This document shows positions 1 through 8,486 of a DNA stretch of 50,533 nt, one piece after another. Where the stretch lies: assembly GCA_937889225.1 (NCBI GenBank), contig CALAST010000107.1:1-50533 (forward strand), read 5' to 3'. The translations under genes were made by a program, and so were the position numbers. The DNA is from an uncultured Lachnobacterium sp. Lineage in GTDB: Bacteria; Bacillota; Clostridia; Lachnospirales; Lachnospiraceae. Each line of letters opens with the position of its first letter. Position 1 is the stretch's first letter. Below the pieces are notes generated by a model. The model had not been told where the DNA came from. It ran no database searches and saw only the letters and a program-made list of their open reading frames with translations.

Positions 1-148
1 TAACTGTTCCTTCGAAAACCTGAATTCTTTCACGGTTTCCTTCTTTGATTTTACCATAAACTTTTACAGTATCACCAACGTGAAATTCCGGAACAACTTC
101 TTTTAACTGTTCTGCTTCAATGCTTTTAATAATTTCGCTTGCGTTCAT
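1..148 (-). CDS. rplS: 50S ribosomal protein L19, N-terminal part (runs off the window)
   Basis: The minus-strand reading frame from the ATG at 148 begins MNASEIIKSIEAEQ and continues with a segment ending EGNRERIQVFEGTV, the conserved start of bacterial L19. L19 sits at the 30S-50S interface of the ribosome. Only about 49 codons are present; the rest lies beyond position 1. A GGAGG ribosome binding site lies 7-8 bases upstream of the start. It follows trmD by about 150 bases, the usual order rpsP-rimM-trmD-rplS in Firmicutes, so it is probably the last gene of that operon. Confidence 0.95.
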   Translation of the reverse strand, partial: MNASEIIKSIEAEQLKEVVPEFHVGDTVKVYGKIKEGNRERIQVFEGTV

Positions 149-294
149 TTCTTGTGCCTCCTATTATTTAGACGTTCTTAATGCGCACTATGCTGCAACA
201 GAGGACCATCACTTTTTTCACAACATTAGTAATCTATCATACTTTTGCTATAATTGCAAGCATTATTTTTATTTAACATACATTCTATACTTCT

Positions 295-1716
295 TTATGC
301 CATCCAGACAATTGGCGTTTTTGATAAATGCAGACCCAATTTTTTTTGCATTTCCAAAGATGCCTCATTGTCGACTACCACATATGCATATGGAGTCCAA
401 CCTAATTGCAAAGTATAATTTACAACATATGTCTCTAATGCAGAACCAATTTTTCTGCCACAATACCGTTCTAAAACCTTTAACATTCCTATACTTCCAT
501 CATCGTGAATTCCTGCACATCCGGCGAACTTCTGATTTAAAAAAGCCCCAAACATACTGCCTGCTGCAATTCGTTCTTTTGTATATTCGATATCATCCAC
601 TAAATCATAAATTTCACTTATTTTATCTGAATCATCTTCTGTCAATGGTCGAATCACAAGCCCTTGTGCCGTAGGTTTTCCATCTGCACGATACAACCCA
701 GTAATCGACATACGCTCTTTTTGCGTATAAACCGCTTGATAACACAATAGGACATTATCTTTTGACAAAATATCTTTTACTTCTTCCATTAAATCAACCT
801 GATGCAACACGATTTCATCAATGGAATAACGGGTTTCATCATCTAAATCCATCAAAAGGTCCGCAGAATCACCTGTATAATAAAAGATATTTGTCTTTTT
901 GTCTTTTAATAGAATCTTATCACATTCTTTTAATACAATGACCGCCCTTCCCCGATTAATCAGTTCAATCATATCCATATGAAGTATTTTTTTCTTCATA
1001 AGTCTGGCTTTGCATTTTTGCAATCTTTCATATTCCTGATATAAATCCGGTCGTCTTTCTTTCGTTCGTTTTATGGATTCTTCCAATCTCCATGCATCTA
1101 TCTTTTTTTGATTTCCACTAAGCAAAACTTCCGGCACTTTTCTACCAAGCCATACTTCCGGTCTGGAATATTGCGGATATTCCAAAAGTTCTCCATGAAA
1201 CGATTCTATTTCTGCGGAAATTTCATTATGTAATACACCTGGAACTAGTCTTGCAATGGCATCTATCATAACCATAGCCGCTAATTCTCCTCCAGTAAGT
1301 ACATAATCTCCAATAGAAACATAATCCGTCACCACTTCTTCCAATACACGCTCATCAATGCCTTCATAATGACCACATAAAAAAATCAAATCATCATTTT
1401 TTGCAAGATCTTCTGCCATATTCTGCGTAAAGGGATATCCTTGTGGGGTAACATAAATTACTCGTTTTTTATGCTCGGCCGGAATCGCATCTGCCACACT
1501 TTTATAGGCATCATAAACAGGCTGTGCCTGCATTAACATACCTGCACCGCCTCCATATGGATAATCATCCACTTTTTTATGCTTATTTGCGGAAAAATCC
1601 CGTATGTTAACCGCTTCCATTGTAATTTGCCCATTTCCCAAAGCTCGGCCGGTAATCGATGTATTCAAACCATTTACAACCATTTCCGGAAATAAAGTTA
1701 AAATATGAAAATTCAT
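295..1716 (-). CDS. trmD: tRNA (guanine-37-N1)-methyltransferase TrmD fused to a C-terminal GNAT acetyltransferase domain
   Basis: Residues 1 to about 235 are a complete TrmD: start MNFHILTLFPEM, the SAM-knot motif GHYEGIDER at 115-123 and DYVLTGGELAAM just after. TrmD makes m1G37 in tRNAs to prevent +1 frameshifting. The usual length is about 240 residues, but this ORF continues without interruption to 473. Residues about 245-473 look like a GNAT N-acetyltransferase of the FR47 kind: VIRPLTEDD near 354, an acetyl-CoA loop ERYCGRKIGSALE near 416-428 and a typical final segment with KKLGLHLSKTP. The start is supported by a GGAGGGGG site just upstream. It is co-directional with rimM and rplS. 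The acetyltransferase substrate cannot be read from the sequence. Confidence 0.93.
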   Translation of the reverse strand: MNFHILTLFPEMVVNGLNTSITGRALGNGQITMEAVNIRDFSANKHKKVDDYPYGGGAGMLMQAQPVYDAYKSVADAIPAEHKKRVIYVTPQGYPFTQNMAEDLAKNDDLIFLCGHYEGIDERVLEEVVTDYVSIGDYVLTGGELAAMVMIDAIARLVPGVLHNEISAEIESFHGELLEYPQYSRPEVWLGRKVPEVLLSGNQKKIDAWRLEESIKRTKERRPDLYQEYERLQKCKARLMKKKILHMDMIELINRGRAVIVLKECDKILLKDKKTNIFYYTGDSADLLMDLDDETRYSIDEIVLHQVDLMEEVKDILSKDNVLLCYQAVYTQKERMSITGLYRADGKPTAQGLVIRPLTEDDSDKISEIYDLVDDIEYTKERIAAGSMFGAFLNQKFAGCAGIHDDGSIGMLKVLERYCGRKIGSALETYVVNYTLQLGWTPYAYVVVDNEASLEMQKKLGLHLSKTPIVWMA

Positions 1717-1826
1717 GCCCCCTCCTAACTAAATCTTATCCAAAACAAAATTTTTCCGTTTTTATTTCATATAAACGTTCCCATATATTATAAAGCATTT
1801 AAAGTAGGGGATTTTTCCTTCTACGT

Positions 1827-2354
1827 TTAATCTCTCAATCCCGGCAATAAATGCACAAGAATTGTACCTTCTTCCAAATTTATCTCTTTCACACAATCCG
1901 GAATTTTAGGCACGAGCAAATCCTTTTCGCCTTCTTTTGAAAATACATACACATCATTTGCACCTGTTTGAATGACATCCGAAAGCGTTCCAATATCTTC
2001 TCCCTCATCCGTTGTTCCTTTTAAACCGATAAGGTCTACAATAAAATATTCGCCTTCTTCTAATTTCACGGCATGTTCTCTTGTAACAAGTAAATCTGCC
2101 TGTTTATATTTTTCTACATCATTAATATTATCAATGCCTTTAAATTTGAGAATTACCATGTTTTTCTGAAATTTCACCGATGTAATTTCCAAATCTTTTG
2201 TTTCTTTTCCATTATCTAAAATAACCTGCTTTAATTTTTTGAATCTTTGAGGGTCATCCGTAGTTGGAAAGACCTTTACTTCCCCACGAATCCCATGTGT
2301 GCTGGTGATTACACCAACTCTTAAAAATTGTTCCATATCGTCCTCACTATCCAT
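1827..2354 (-). CDS. rimM: 16S rRNA processing protein RimM
   Basis: RimM helps mature the 16S rRNA 3' domain and binds S19. The protein shows the hallmark LRVGVITSTHGIRGEVKV near its N terminus, a beta-barrel domain, and a C-terminal PRC-barrel ending LVPKIPDCVKEINLEEG and LLPGL. At 175 residues it has family length. Two starts are possible: the ATG at 2354 behind GGAGG with a long 12-base spacer, or the ATG at 2336 (MEQFLRVG) behind GAGGACGAT. The second matches the usual RimM N terminus better. It sits between khpA and trmD, but the khpA terminator at 2458-2487 suggests rimM may have its own promoter. Confidence 0.95.
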   Translation of the reverse strand: MDSEDDMEQFLRVGVITSTHGIRGEVKVFPTTDDPQRFKKLKQVILDNGKETKDLEITSVKFQKNMVILKFKGIDNINDVEKYKQADLLVTREHAVKLEEGEYFIVDLIGLKGTTDEGEDIGTLSDVIQTGANDVYVFSKEGEKDLLVPKIPDCVKEINLEEGTILVHLLPGLRD

Positions 2355-2433
2355 TTAAAAATATATCCTCCTGAATAAACATTATGTAATGTTTGAAACT
2401 TGCTTATTTATAATCTTAATTTCTATTATCTAT

Positions 2434-2439
2434 ATTATA
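2434..2439 (-). promoter_or_regulatory. possible -10 box of a rimM promoter
   Basis: A perfect TATAAT on the minus strand lies just downstream of the khpA terminator and about 80 bases before the rimM start. No convincing -35 box stands 17 bases upstream, so this is weak. A perfect 8-bp-arm palindrome (AAACATTA, two bases, TAATGTTT) lies in the predicted leader near 2377-2394. Confidence 0.3.
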
Positions 2440-2457
2440 ACATATCTTTACATAAAA

Positions 2458-2487
2458 AACACCTTAGAATTTACTCCTAAGGTGTTT
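2458..2487 (-). terminator. Rho-independent terminator after khpA
   Basis: Ten-base arms AACACCTTAG (2458-2467) and CTAAGGTGTT (2477-2486) enclose a 9-base loop, and a run of Ts follows on the minus strand. It lies immediately after the khpA stop codon and would stop or attenuate transcription before rimM. Confidence 0.8.
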
Positions 2488-2493
2488 CTCATC

Positions 2494-2724
2494 CTACTGC
2501 ATAATTTCTACGACAACCTTTTTGTCTTCTTTAGAGGCTGCGGCTTTTACAACAGAACGGATTGCTTTTGCGATACGTCCCTGCTTGCCGATTACTTTGC
2601 CCATATCTGCTTGAGCAACGCGTAATTCCAAAACGATTGCTCTTTCGTTTTCTGTTTCTGTAACAATTACTTCATCCGGGCAATCAACTAACGCTTTTGC
2701 AATTACTTCCACTAATTCTTTCAT
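2494..2724 (-). CDS. khpA: KH-domain RNA-binding protein KhpA (YlqC)
   Basis: This 76-residue protein is a single KH domain with the GKxGR-type loop (VIGKQGRIAKAIRSVVKAAA), the exact size and form of KhpA. KhpA, with KhpB/Jag, is a global RNA chaperone influencing cell division and elongation in Firmicutes. It stands between rpsP and rimM, the classic position, 19 bases downstream of rpsP, so the two are co-transcribed. A terminator follows directly. Confidence 0.93.
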   Translation of the reverse strand: MKELVEVIAKALVDCPDEVIVTETENERAIVLELRVAQADMGKVIGKQGRIAKAIRSVVKAAASKEDKKVVVEIMQ

Positions 2725-2743
2725 AGTGTTTCCCTCTCAAATC

Positions 2744-2989
2744 TTATTTTACAATACCAGTTGCTTTGAAGATTTTTGCTACTGTTTCTGTTGGCTGTGC
2801 ACCATTTGCTAACCATTTTTTCGCTAATTCTTCATTTACATTGTATTCAGATGGTGTTTTCATTGGATCGTATGTTCCGATTTCTTCGATGAATCTGCCA
2901 TCTCTTGGAGATTTAGAATCTGCTACGATAATTCTGTAAAAAGGTGCTTTTTTCTGTCCCATTCTTCTTAATCTGATTTTAACTGCCAT
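2744..2989 (-). CDS. rpsP: 30S ribosomal protein S16
   Basis: The 81-residue protein starts MAVKIRLRRMGQKKAPFYRI and contains VADSKSPRDGRFIEEIGTYDP, diagnostic of S16, an early 16S rRNA-binding protein of the small subunit. The length is normal. A strong TTAGGAGG site precedes the ATG at 2989. It lies downstream of ffh with a gap of about 180 bases and upstream of khpA. Confidence 0.97.
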   Translation of the reverse strand: MAVKIRLRRMGQKKAPFYRIIVADSKSPRDGRFIEEIGTYDPMKTPSEYNVNEELAKKWLANGAQPTETVAKIFKATGIVK

Positions 2990-3166
2990 TTGAAATGTCC
3001 TCCTAAAATTAAATATAATATCTTTTTATTACAATTATTTCTAAAAATGAACTGTAAACCATATAAAATAGATTTCCTGTACGCAGGTTTTCATTCGGAT
3101 TGTTCGTATCCTATAAATTTATCATTTGATATGTTTGCTTTCACAAAAACATATTATCAATTTCGG

Positions 3167-4522
3167 TTAAAATGGAAATCTGCCACCAAACGGATTTCTT
3201 CTTCGTTTGCCTTTCATCATACCCGGCATTTTTTTCATCATTTTTTGCATCTGTTCAAACTGTTTGACAAGTCTGTTTACTTCTGCAATATCCACGCCTG
3301 CACCTGCTGCAATCCGACGTTTACGGCTTGGATTCATCAGTTTTGGATTCTGTCGTTCCTGTGGTGTCATGGAATAAATAATTGCTTCCGTACGTGCCAT
3401 TTGTTTTTCTGCCGCTTCGGTGTCGATATCCGGCATTTTGGTACCCATACCAAGTCCCGGCATCATGCCAAGCATACTCGTAATACCACCCATTTTTTTC
3501 ATTTGGGTCATGGAATCCAAAAACATTTCATAGTCAAACTGGTTTTTTCTTACCTTTTCTTCCAGTTTTTTTGCGTCTTCTTCGTCAATGCTGTCTTGTA
3601 CTTTTTCAATCATGGTCAAAATATCGCCCATGCCTAAAATACGAGATGCCATTCTGTCCGGATAAAACTGTTCCAAATCGGAAAGTTTTTCACCCATACC
3701 GGAATATAAAATCGGTTTTCCGGTTACTGCACGAATAGAAAGTGCCGCACCGCCTCGTGTATCACCATCTAATTTAGTAAGCACAACGCCATCCAGACCG
3801 ATTTTTTCATCAAACGTCTGTGCAACGTTTACTGCATCCTGACCTGTCATCGCATCTACAACGAGAAGTGTCTGATGTACGCCTGTGAGTTCTTTTATTT
3901 CTACCAATTCCGCCATCATATCTTCATCAATGTGAAGACGACCTGCGGTATCGATAAATAACACATTAAATTGATTCTTTTTTGCATATTCTACTGCTGC
4001 TTTGGCAATATTGGCAGGTTTTTCTTTGTTTCCCATTTCGAAAACTTCCACGCCCATTTTTTCGCCATTGATTTTTAACTGTTCAATCGCTGCCGGACGG
4101 TATACGTCACAAGCTGCAAGCAGGCTTTTTTTGCCTTTGAGTTTTAACTTTCCGGCAATTTTTGCGGTAGTGGTCGTTTTACCTGCACCTTGCAAACCAA
4201 CCATCATAATGATTGTCAATGCTTTTCCCGGTTCGAATTTAATTTCCGTTGTTTCCGAACCCATAAGTTTTATCATTTCTTCATTTACAATCTTTACTAC
4301 CATTTGCCCCGGATTTAAGCCGTTCATAACGTCTTGTCCGATGGCACGTTCCTGAACATCTTTGATAAATTGCTTTACCACACGGAAGTTTACATCTGCT
4401 TCGAGCAATGCCATTTTTACTTCTTTCATGGCTGTTTTTACATCATCTTCTGTCAGGCGACCTTTACCTCTTAAGTTTTTGAACACGTTCTGCAGTTTCT
4501 CTGTTAAACTGTCAAATGCCAT
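3167..4522 (-). CDS. ffh: Signal recognition particle GTPase Ffh
   Basis: Ffh binds SRP RNA and signal peptides and delivers nascent chains to FtsY at the membrane. The 451-residue protein has the N helical-bundle domain, the G domain with P-loop GLQGAGKTT, DTAGRLH and TKLDGDTRGGAAL, and a Met-rich M domain ending with many MMKKMPGMM-type residues. The start MAFDSLTEKLQNVFKNL is canonical. It is separated from ylxM by only 3 bases, so translation is probably coupled. Its receptor gene ftsY is also in this window, displaced by the insertion at 5024-10805. Confidence 0.98.
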   Translation of the reverse strand: MAFDSLTEKLQNVFKNLRGKGRLTEDDVKTAMKEVKMALLEADVNFRVVKQFIKDVQERAIGQDVMNGLNPGQMVVKIVNEEMIKLMGSETTEIKFEPGKALTIIMMVGLQGAGKTTTTAKIAGKLKLKGKKSLLAACDVYRPAAIEQLKINGEKMGVEVFEMGNKEKPANIAKAAVEYAKKNQFNVLFIDTAGRLHIDEDMMAELVEIKELTGVHQTLLVVDAMTGQDAVNVAQTFDEKIGLDGVVLTKLDGDTRGGAALSIRAVTGKPILYSGMGEKLSDLEQFYPDRMASRILGMGDILTMIEKVQDSIDEEDAKKLEEKVRKNQFDYEMFLDSMTQMKKMGGITSMLGMMPGLGMGTKMPDIDTEAAEKQMARTEAIIYSMTPQERQNPKLMNPSRKRRIAAGAGVDIAEVNRLVKQFEQMQKMMKKMPGMMKGKRRRNPFGGRFPF

Positions 4523-4525
4523 ATT

Positions 4526-4870
4526 TTATAGCTCCTCTAATATTTGGTTGGAGATGTTTTCAATATCTGTTAAAATATTGGTATCGTTTGTTTCCTTGAA
4601 CTGTTTTGCCAGTTCGTGGATTTGTCCTACGTTTTCTTTTACGGCTAGGAAACGGGCAACTAAATGGAGGTTTTTTTCATAATCCATTAGTTTTTTGGAG
4701 CAACGCTTTACCATGTCGTTAACACCTTGTCGGCTGATTCCTTCTTCCTCAGCAATTTCACCAAGGGATAAATCGTTGAATACAAAGTCTTCATAGATGC
4801 GACGCTGGTGCTCGTTTAACAGCTCTCCGTAAAAATCATATAAATACGCAAGTTCGATTTTTTGTTCCAT
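4526..4870 (-). CDS. ylxM: YlxM/p13-like SRP-associated helix-turn-helix protein
   Basis: The 114-residue protein has the family start (MEQKIELAYLYDFYGELL) and a sigma-70-region-4-like HTH containing DLSLGEIAEEEGISRQGVNDMVKR. YlxM is genetically and functionally tied to SRP: it sits directly before ffh in most Firmicutes and can bind SRP components in streptococci. It is the first gene of the ffh-rpsP-khpA transcription unit here, and a candidate promoter lies 74-102 bases upstream. Confidence 0.93.
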   Translation of the reverse strand: MEQKIELAYLYDFYGELLNEHQRRIYEDFVFNDLSLGEIAEEEGISRQGVNDMVKRCSKKLMDYEKNLHLVARFLAVKENVGQIHELAKQFKETNDTNILTDIENISNQILEEL

Positions 4871-4943
4871 ATCTTTACCTAAATGTGGTATTGTTTTTGG
4901 TTATTGCTTATGTGTGAATAATAACAATTATTGCACCTTTGGT

Positions 4944-4972
4944 AGAGTAACACAATATGAGAAAGGTGTCAA
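4944..4972 (-). promoter_or_regulatory. candidate sigma-A promoter for ylxM-ffh
   Basis: On the minus strand a perfect -35 box TTGACA (4967-4972) is followed after 17 bases by TACTCT (4944-4949), 74 bases before the ylxM ATG. The -35 box lies inside one arm of the hairpin at 4965-4990, so the same bases may serve as the end of the upstream unit and the start of this one. Confidence 0.5.
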
Positions 4973-4990
4973 GTGTTTTTTCTTGACACC
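4965..4990 (-). terminator. hairpin between the accessory operon and ylxM
   Basis: Nine-base arms GGTGTCAAG (4965-4973) and CTTGACACC (4982-4990) enclose an 8-base loop. It lies 34 bases past the stop of the gene at 5024. The T tract after the stem is poor (CTTTCT), so termination may be weak. Confidence 0.55.
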
Positions 4991-5023
4991 CTCATATATT
5001 TATTTTTATACAAATTTAGGATA

Positions 5024-5665
5024 TCAAATCTCCAATAATTCATCTATATCACATTTTAGTACTTTTGCAAGACGATATAAACTAGAAACATCGGTATTCC
5101 ATATTGTTGTAAAATCATTTTCCAATTTATCAATAATTTCAATAGAAACACTTGATTCATCTGCTAAACGTGACTTAGAATAATTCATCATTTCACGTCT
5201 GCTACAAAGATATGTTTTGGTATGCTTTCTTCGGAAAATCTTTTCTGCGGTATCTACAAACTTTGATACATCTGCTTCATGATGAGTAGGATACATACAA
5301 AGAATATCATTAATAGACAAATATTCATTTATCTTTCGAAAACTTCTTCCGATTTTCCATTGATAATATGCTAATATCCAACCTGTCCAAAATTCTGGTG
5401 TTTTATCCAAATCATAAACTTCTTCTTCTGTCCGTTCCTTTCCTGTAATTTTGAAAATGACTTCTTTTGCAAGTTCACCACCTGTCATTCCTGCAACTAC
5501 TCTTGGATTTCCTTCTTCAAATTGTTTTGCAATTCCAGAATTTAAAAACATGGTGTAAAAATATTCTGCATCTATATGACATATATTAATTGCATATTCC
5601 ATCATATTCCCTAATGTTTCTTGTGCTTCCGTTAAATATCCATCATAATAAGCGTTTATCTCCAT
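5024..5665 (-). CDS. HTH-containing partner of the DUF3990 protein, putative antitoxin
   Basis: A 213-residue protein. The first ~70 residues resemble DUF3791-type proteins (MEYAINICHIDAEYFYTMF). The last ~65 residues form an XRE-like DNA-binding region (SKSRLADESSVSIEIIDKLE, then LYRLAKVLKCDIDELLEI). It overlaps the end of the DUF3990 gene by 23 bases, so the two are translationally coupled. The arrangement, an ADP-ribosyltransferase-like protein followed by a partner carrying a repressor-type domain, suggests a toxin-antitoxin pair; that is inference from family and context. The start has a GAGAGGA site 8 bases upstream. Confidence 0.65.
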   Translation of the reverse strand: MEINAYYDGYLTEAQETLGNMMEYAINICHIDAEYFYTMFLNSGIAKQFEEGNPRVVAGMTGGELAKEVIFKITGKERTEEEVYDLDKTPEFWTGWILAYYQWKIGRSFRKINEYLSINDILCMYPTHHEADVSKFVDTAEKIFRRKHTKTYLCSRREMMNYSKSRLADESSVSIEIIDKLENDFTTIWNTDVSSLYRLAKVLKCDIDELLEI

Positions 5666-6326
5666 TTTTTATATCCTCTCTCATAATATCAAGCATAAAT
5701 AAATCATTTTTATTGGAACGTTTTCTAACGTTATTTCGAAATTCATATCTTGCAATCTTATCTCTATTCATTTTTAACGCATAATATTTATTAGTCGATG
5801 CTATTTCTGCATTCACAAATTGAATTTGTTGAAATGCTTTTTTACTTTTTAATACAATTTGCTCTCCTAATTTACCAAGTAGCATTGCCTCTTGTAACTG
5901 TTGCAATGAAATAGTATTTGCCACAAAATTTTTTGCAAATGTAAAATAAGAATCATCTGCTCGATAACCAATAATAATATCATATTCCCGAATATCTATT
6001 AAAAAATTTTCTTTTAAATAATTTTTTGCTTCTTCGGAAATACTGTTTCTTTCCCAATAAGTACGATTATCTGCAAGTATTGCTAACCAATTTAATACAT
6101 GAAAAGGTGGCTTATTTAATTCTAAAATTTTTAGTCCATTCATATCTAAATCGTACATATTAGCATATCCGTCCGTTCCATGTGAACATGCCCATTCTTT
6201 TGCTAACTCAATATTTTCCGTACAATAAAATCCACGACCATAGTCGTTTGTTAAAGCACCTTTTCCGAATTGTGGAAATTCAACCATGTATTCCGAACCA
6301 TGATATACTTTAATTATATCAGACAT
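5643..6326 (-). CDS. DUF3990 ADP-ribosyltransferase-like protein, putative toxin
   Basis: The N-terminal half shows the DUF3990 pattern: KVYHGSEYMVEFPQFGKG, then DYGRGFYCTENIELAKEWA, which resembles ADP-ribosyltransferase-fold enzymes that bind NAD through an H/R-G-S entry and a G-x-G-F-Y-x-T strand. The protein is about 227 residues. I chose the second Met (6326) because the GGGGGA site is then properly spaced. Its stop overlaps the start of the HTH partner. By family analogy it may modify a host target and be neutralised by the neighbour; neither has been shown from sequence. Confidence 0.65.
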   Translation of the reverse strand: MSDIIKVYHGSEYMVEFPQFGKGALTNDYGRGFYCTENIELAKEWACSHGTDGYANMYDLDMNGLKILELNKPPFHVLNWLAILADNRTYWERNSISEEAKNYLKENFLIDIREYDIIIGYRADDSYFTFAKNFVANTISLQQLQEAMLLGKLGEQIVLKSKKAFQQIQFVNAEIASTNKYYALKMNRDKIARYEFRNNVRKRSNKNDLFMLDIMREDIKNGDKRLL

Positions 6327-6407
6327 ATTCATCCCCCTTTTTGCAAACTAATGTTCTTTTAGTATATCATATTTATATTTTATATGCAAAACTTTCTCAA
6401 AATAATA

Positions 6408-6508
6408 ATAAGGCTATCGCAATAAGCCAAAGGATAGCAAGATATAGTCTTTAACTTAAGTAAATACTTCTATATCTTGTATTAAATTCACTTTTGCGAC
6501 AGCCTATT
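6408..6508. repeat. imperfect ~100-base inverted repeat
   Basis: Two ~40-base arms face each other: the left begins ATAAGGCTATCGCAA and ends AGATATAG; the right begins CTATATCT and ends TTGCGACAGCCTATT. The centre is about 22 bases. It lies between the DUF3990 operon promoter region and the lipoprotein gene. It could be a bidirectional terminator or a small MITE-like element. Confidence 0.55.
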
Positions 6509-6598
6509 AAAAACTGAAATCTCAAATTATTTTTATCAGATATTTATATCTATCATATACTATTAATTTTTATAAAGTTTCCTTTGACATATATCTTC

Positions 6599-6937
6599 TC
6601 AATTTGCTTTCTCAAAAGATGCGTATATCTCTCCATCATCATTCAATAAATTTAACACATTACTTTTAATTTCAAATGTATATACTTTTGTTTCCATAAG
6701 AACACCGGTTAATCTAAGCCTATTACCTTCTATTGAATAATCAGCTGCATAATTTGGGTGACTTGATGTATATGTACCATCACTAAAAAATTCCAAATAG
6801 TCAAAACCTGAACCTTCCGTTTTTTCCCAACGTCCCACAATTGCATTTCCATTACTGGAACATCCACAAAAAACAACTGCGATTAATAACATTGATGCTA
6901 ACATAAGTATCGAACGACTTTTTACTGCATTTTTCAT
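6599..6937 (-). CDS. small secreted lipoprotein of unknown function
   Basis: The 112-residue protein has a basic N terminus, a hydrophobic stretch and a lipobox ending VFCGC, so it should be lipid-anchored at Cys-26 on the outer face of the membrane. The mature part (GRWEKTEGSGFDYLEFFSDGTYTS and following) is a single small beta-rich domain of the kind often annotated as lipocalin-like or DUF5640-like. A GGGGGA site precedes the ATG. It has its own spacer on both sides and looks monocistronic. Confidence 0.7.
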   Translation of the reverse strand: MKNAVKSRSILMLASMLLIAVVFCGCSSNGNAIVGRWEKTEGSGFDYLEFFSDGTYTSSHPNYAADYSIEGNRLRLTGVLMETKVYTFEIKSNVLNLLNDDGEIYASFEKAN

Positions 6938-7301
6938 AAATATTTTCCCCCTTAAAATTATTTAAAAAAGTAATATTTGAGTAAATATCAAATACTATAC
7001 AAAATTTTATTTTTATATACACGACTGATAGAAATAAATACGTTGATTTCTAATCAGTCGTATTACTAAAAATTTAAAATTGAATTGTGCAATTTTTCAA
7101 ATTTGCTCATTTATAGTTAAAAAGATTAATATAACTATCTGTAAAAATAATTTAAATTTTAAGTTTTTAAATTTAACAAAAATATGATAACTATAAAAAC
7201 TATAAATTTTTTGTGTTTTACAAAGCAAAGCTTCGCAGTTTACATTCAACACTTGTTCGTGAATGTAAGTAAATATCCGGTACTTACAATAAATCTTATT
7301 C
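6938..7301. other. AT-rich intergenic region with two hairpins
   Basis: No convincing gene is visible. A hairpin at 7021-7061 (see the terminator entry) and another at 7240-7268 (arms TTACATTCA/TGAATGTAA) are the only structure. The rest is A/T runs. Confidence 0.5.
7021..7061 (-). terminator. hairpin downstream of the zinc-ribbon gene
   Basis: Arms ACGACTGAT (7021-7029) and ATCAGTCGT (7053-7061) extend inward through AGAAAT/ATTTCT with one bulge. It is a strong stem some 240 bases after the stop at 7302 and lacks a clean T run, so terminator status is tentative. Confidence 0.45.
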
Positions 7302-8486
7302 TTAGTATGTCCATGTACAATAATATCTCAAATCTTCCGGATTTTTATCTTCTCCTTCATACGCATATTTGAGAATGATATCTCCATCTTCATCATATTT
7401 ATAATCATAGTGCCATTCGGTAACTGAACCATCTTGTAAATTTTCTATATCATGTATATCATTTACATCAAAATAAGTAGTTTCTGTTTTATTCAATATA
7501 TTTCCATTTTCATCATATACATAATCATAAATATCAACTATACCAAACCTTGTAGAAATAGATTTTATAATATCACCCTGTTCGTTATACTCATAATAAT
7601 CTTCACTTTCATCAATCAAATACTCCCAAACATATTCTAAACTCCATTCTTTTTTCTGTTCATTCCATTTATCATAAGCTTTATAATATAAATATATTTC
7701 TTTACCTATATAACTATATCTATATCTTTCGCTTGCTCTCCATTCTCCATTTTTATCATAATTATAATAAATAAGATTTTCGTTTGTCTTAATTCCATCT
7801 ATATAAGTAATTATTTTTTTCTTTTCCACATCTCCATTACTATTATAAGTATACTCATATTCTTCCGTATGTATTTTCTCCGTTTTCACTCCGTCTACAT
7901 AAGTAGTTGTAATCCCTGAAATCATTTCCCCATTTTCTTTATAGGTAGCTTTAAACTCACTTGTAATCTCTCCATAACTACGGGTAACACTATTTACGGA
8001 TGACACTTCTCCGGATTCAAAATAAGTATACTTATATTCTATAGAATAATTATCTCCTGTACCATCTAATTGATATATCACATTTCCATTTTTATCATAC
8101 TTTTTATGCATTGTAATTCCTGACTCTGCTGCAAGAACCACTGATTCATCAGTTCTGATACATTCATACTCTTTGATAGCTTTACCCTTTTTCTTTGTTG
8201 TCTCTTTCTTTTTATTTTCTGTAATAGAAAATTTATCCCCTTGTACATTGTCTTCTCTATTTTTAATAAAAAAAATTCCTCCACCAACTAATGCACCAAC
8301 TAAAATAACACTTACAAACATCATTACAGTCTTCTTGTTGTCTGTTTTTGTAGCTGCTTTTGTTTTTTGCTTAGTTTCTCGTTTTTTAATATTCTCATAT
8401 ACACTATCATCTATCAGATGTTCTCCACATTTCGGGCAAAATTTTACTCCATCTTCTAGTTTTGTACCACACTTTTTACAATACAT
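7302..8486 (-). CDS. zinc-ribbon, single-pass membrane protein with YD-like repeats
   Basis: The start at 8486 is chosen because GGAGGTAGGAGA lies directly upstream and the protein then begins MYCKKCGTKLEDG, a CxxC...CxxC zinc ribbon completed by FCPKCGEH. A Lys-rich linker leads to one membrane helix (VMMFVSVILVGALVGGGIFF). The outside part of about 290 residues is built of repeating Y-x-Y-D-E-N-G-N/D-I units, as in RHS/YD-type or 'toast-rack' repeats. Such zinc-ribbon/TM/repeat proteins are common and poorly characterised in Clostridia. The gene diverges from the XRE gene at 8660, which might control it; that is inference. Confidence 0.75.
   Translation of the reverse strand: MYCKKCGTKLEDGVKFCPKCGEHLIDDSVYENIKKRETKQKTKAATKTDNKKTVMMFVSVILVGALVGGGIFFIKNREDNVQGDKFSITENKKKETTKKKGKAIKEYECIRTDESVVLAAESGITMHKKYDKNGNVIYQLDGTGDNYSIEYKYTYFESGEVSSVNSVTRSYGEITSEFKATYKENGEMISGITTTYVDGVKTEKIHTEEYEYTYNSNGDVEKKKIITYIDGIKTNENLIYYNYDKNGEWRASERYRYSYIGKEIYLYYKAYDKWNEQKKEWSLEYVWEYLIDESEDYYEYNEQGDIIKSISTRFGIVDIYDYVYDENGNILNKTETTYFDVNDIHDIENLQDGSVTEWHYDYKYDEDGDIILKYAYEGEDKNPEDLRYYCTWTY

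Noticed and set aside
120..674. 184-codon plus-strand open frame opposite trmD
   Set aside because: It is antisense to the conserved GNAT/TrmD coding sequence, has no family features and no ribosome binding site.
2990..3637. 215-codon plus-strand open frame opposite ffh
   Set aside because: Low-complexity Phe/His/Cys-rich translation of the ffh complement; not a protein.
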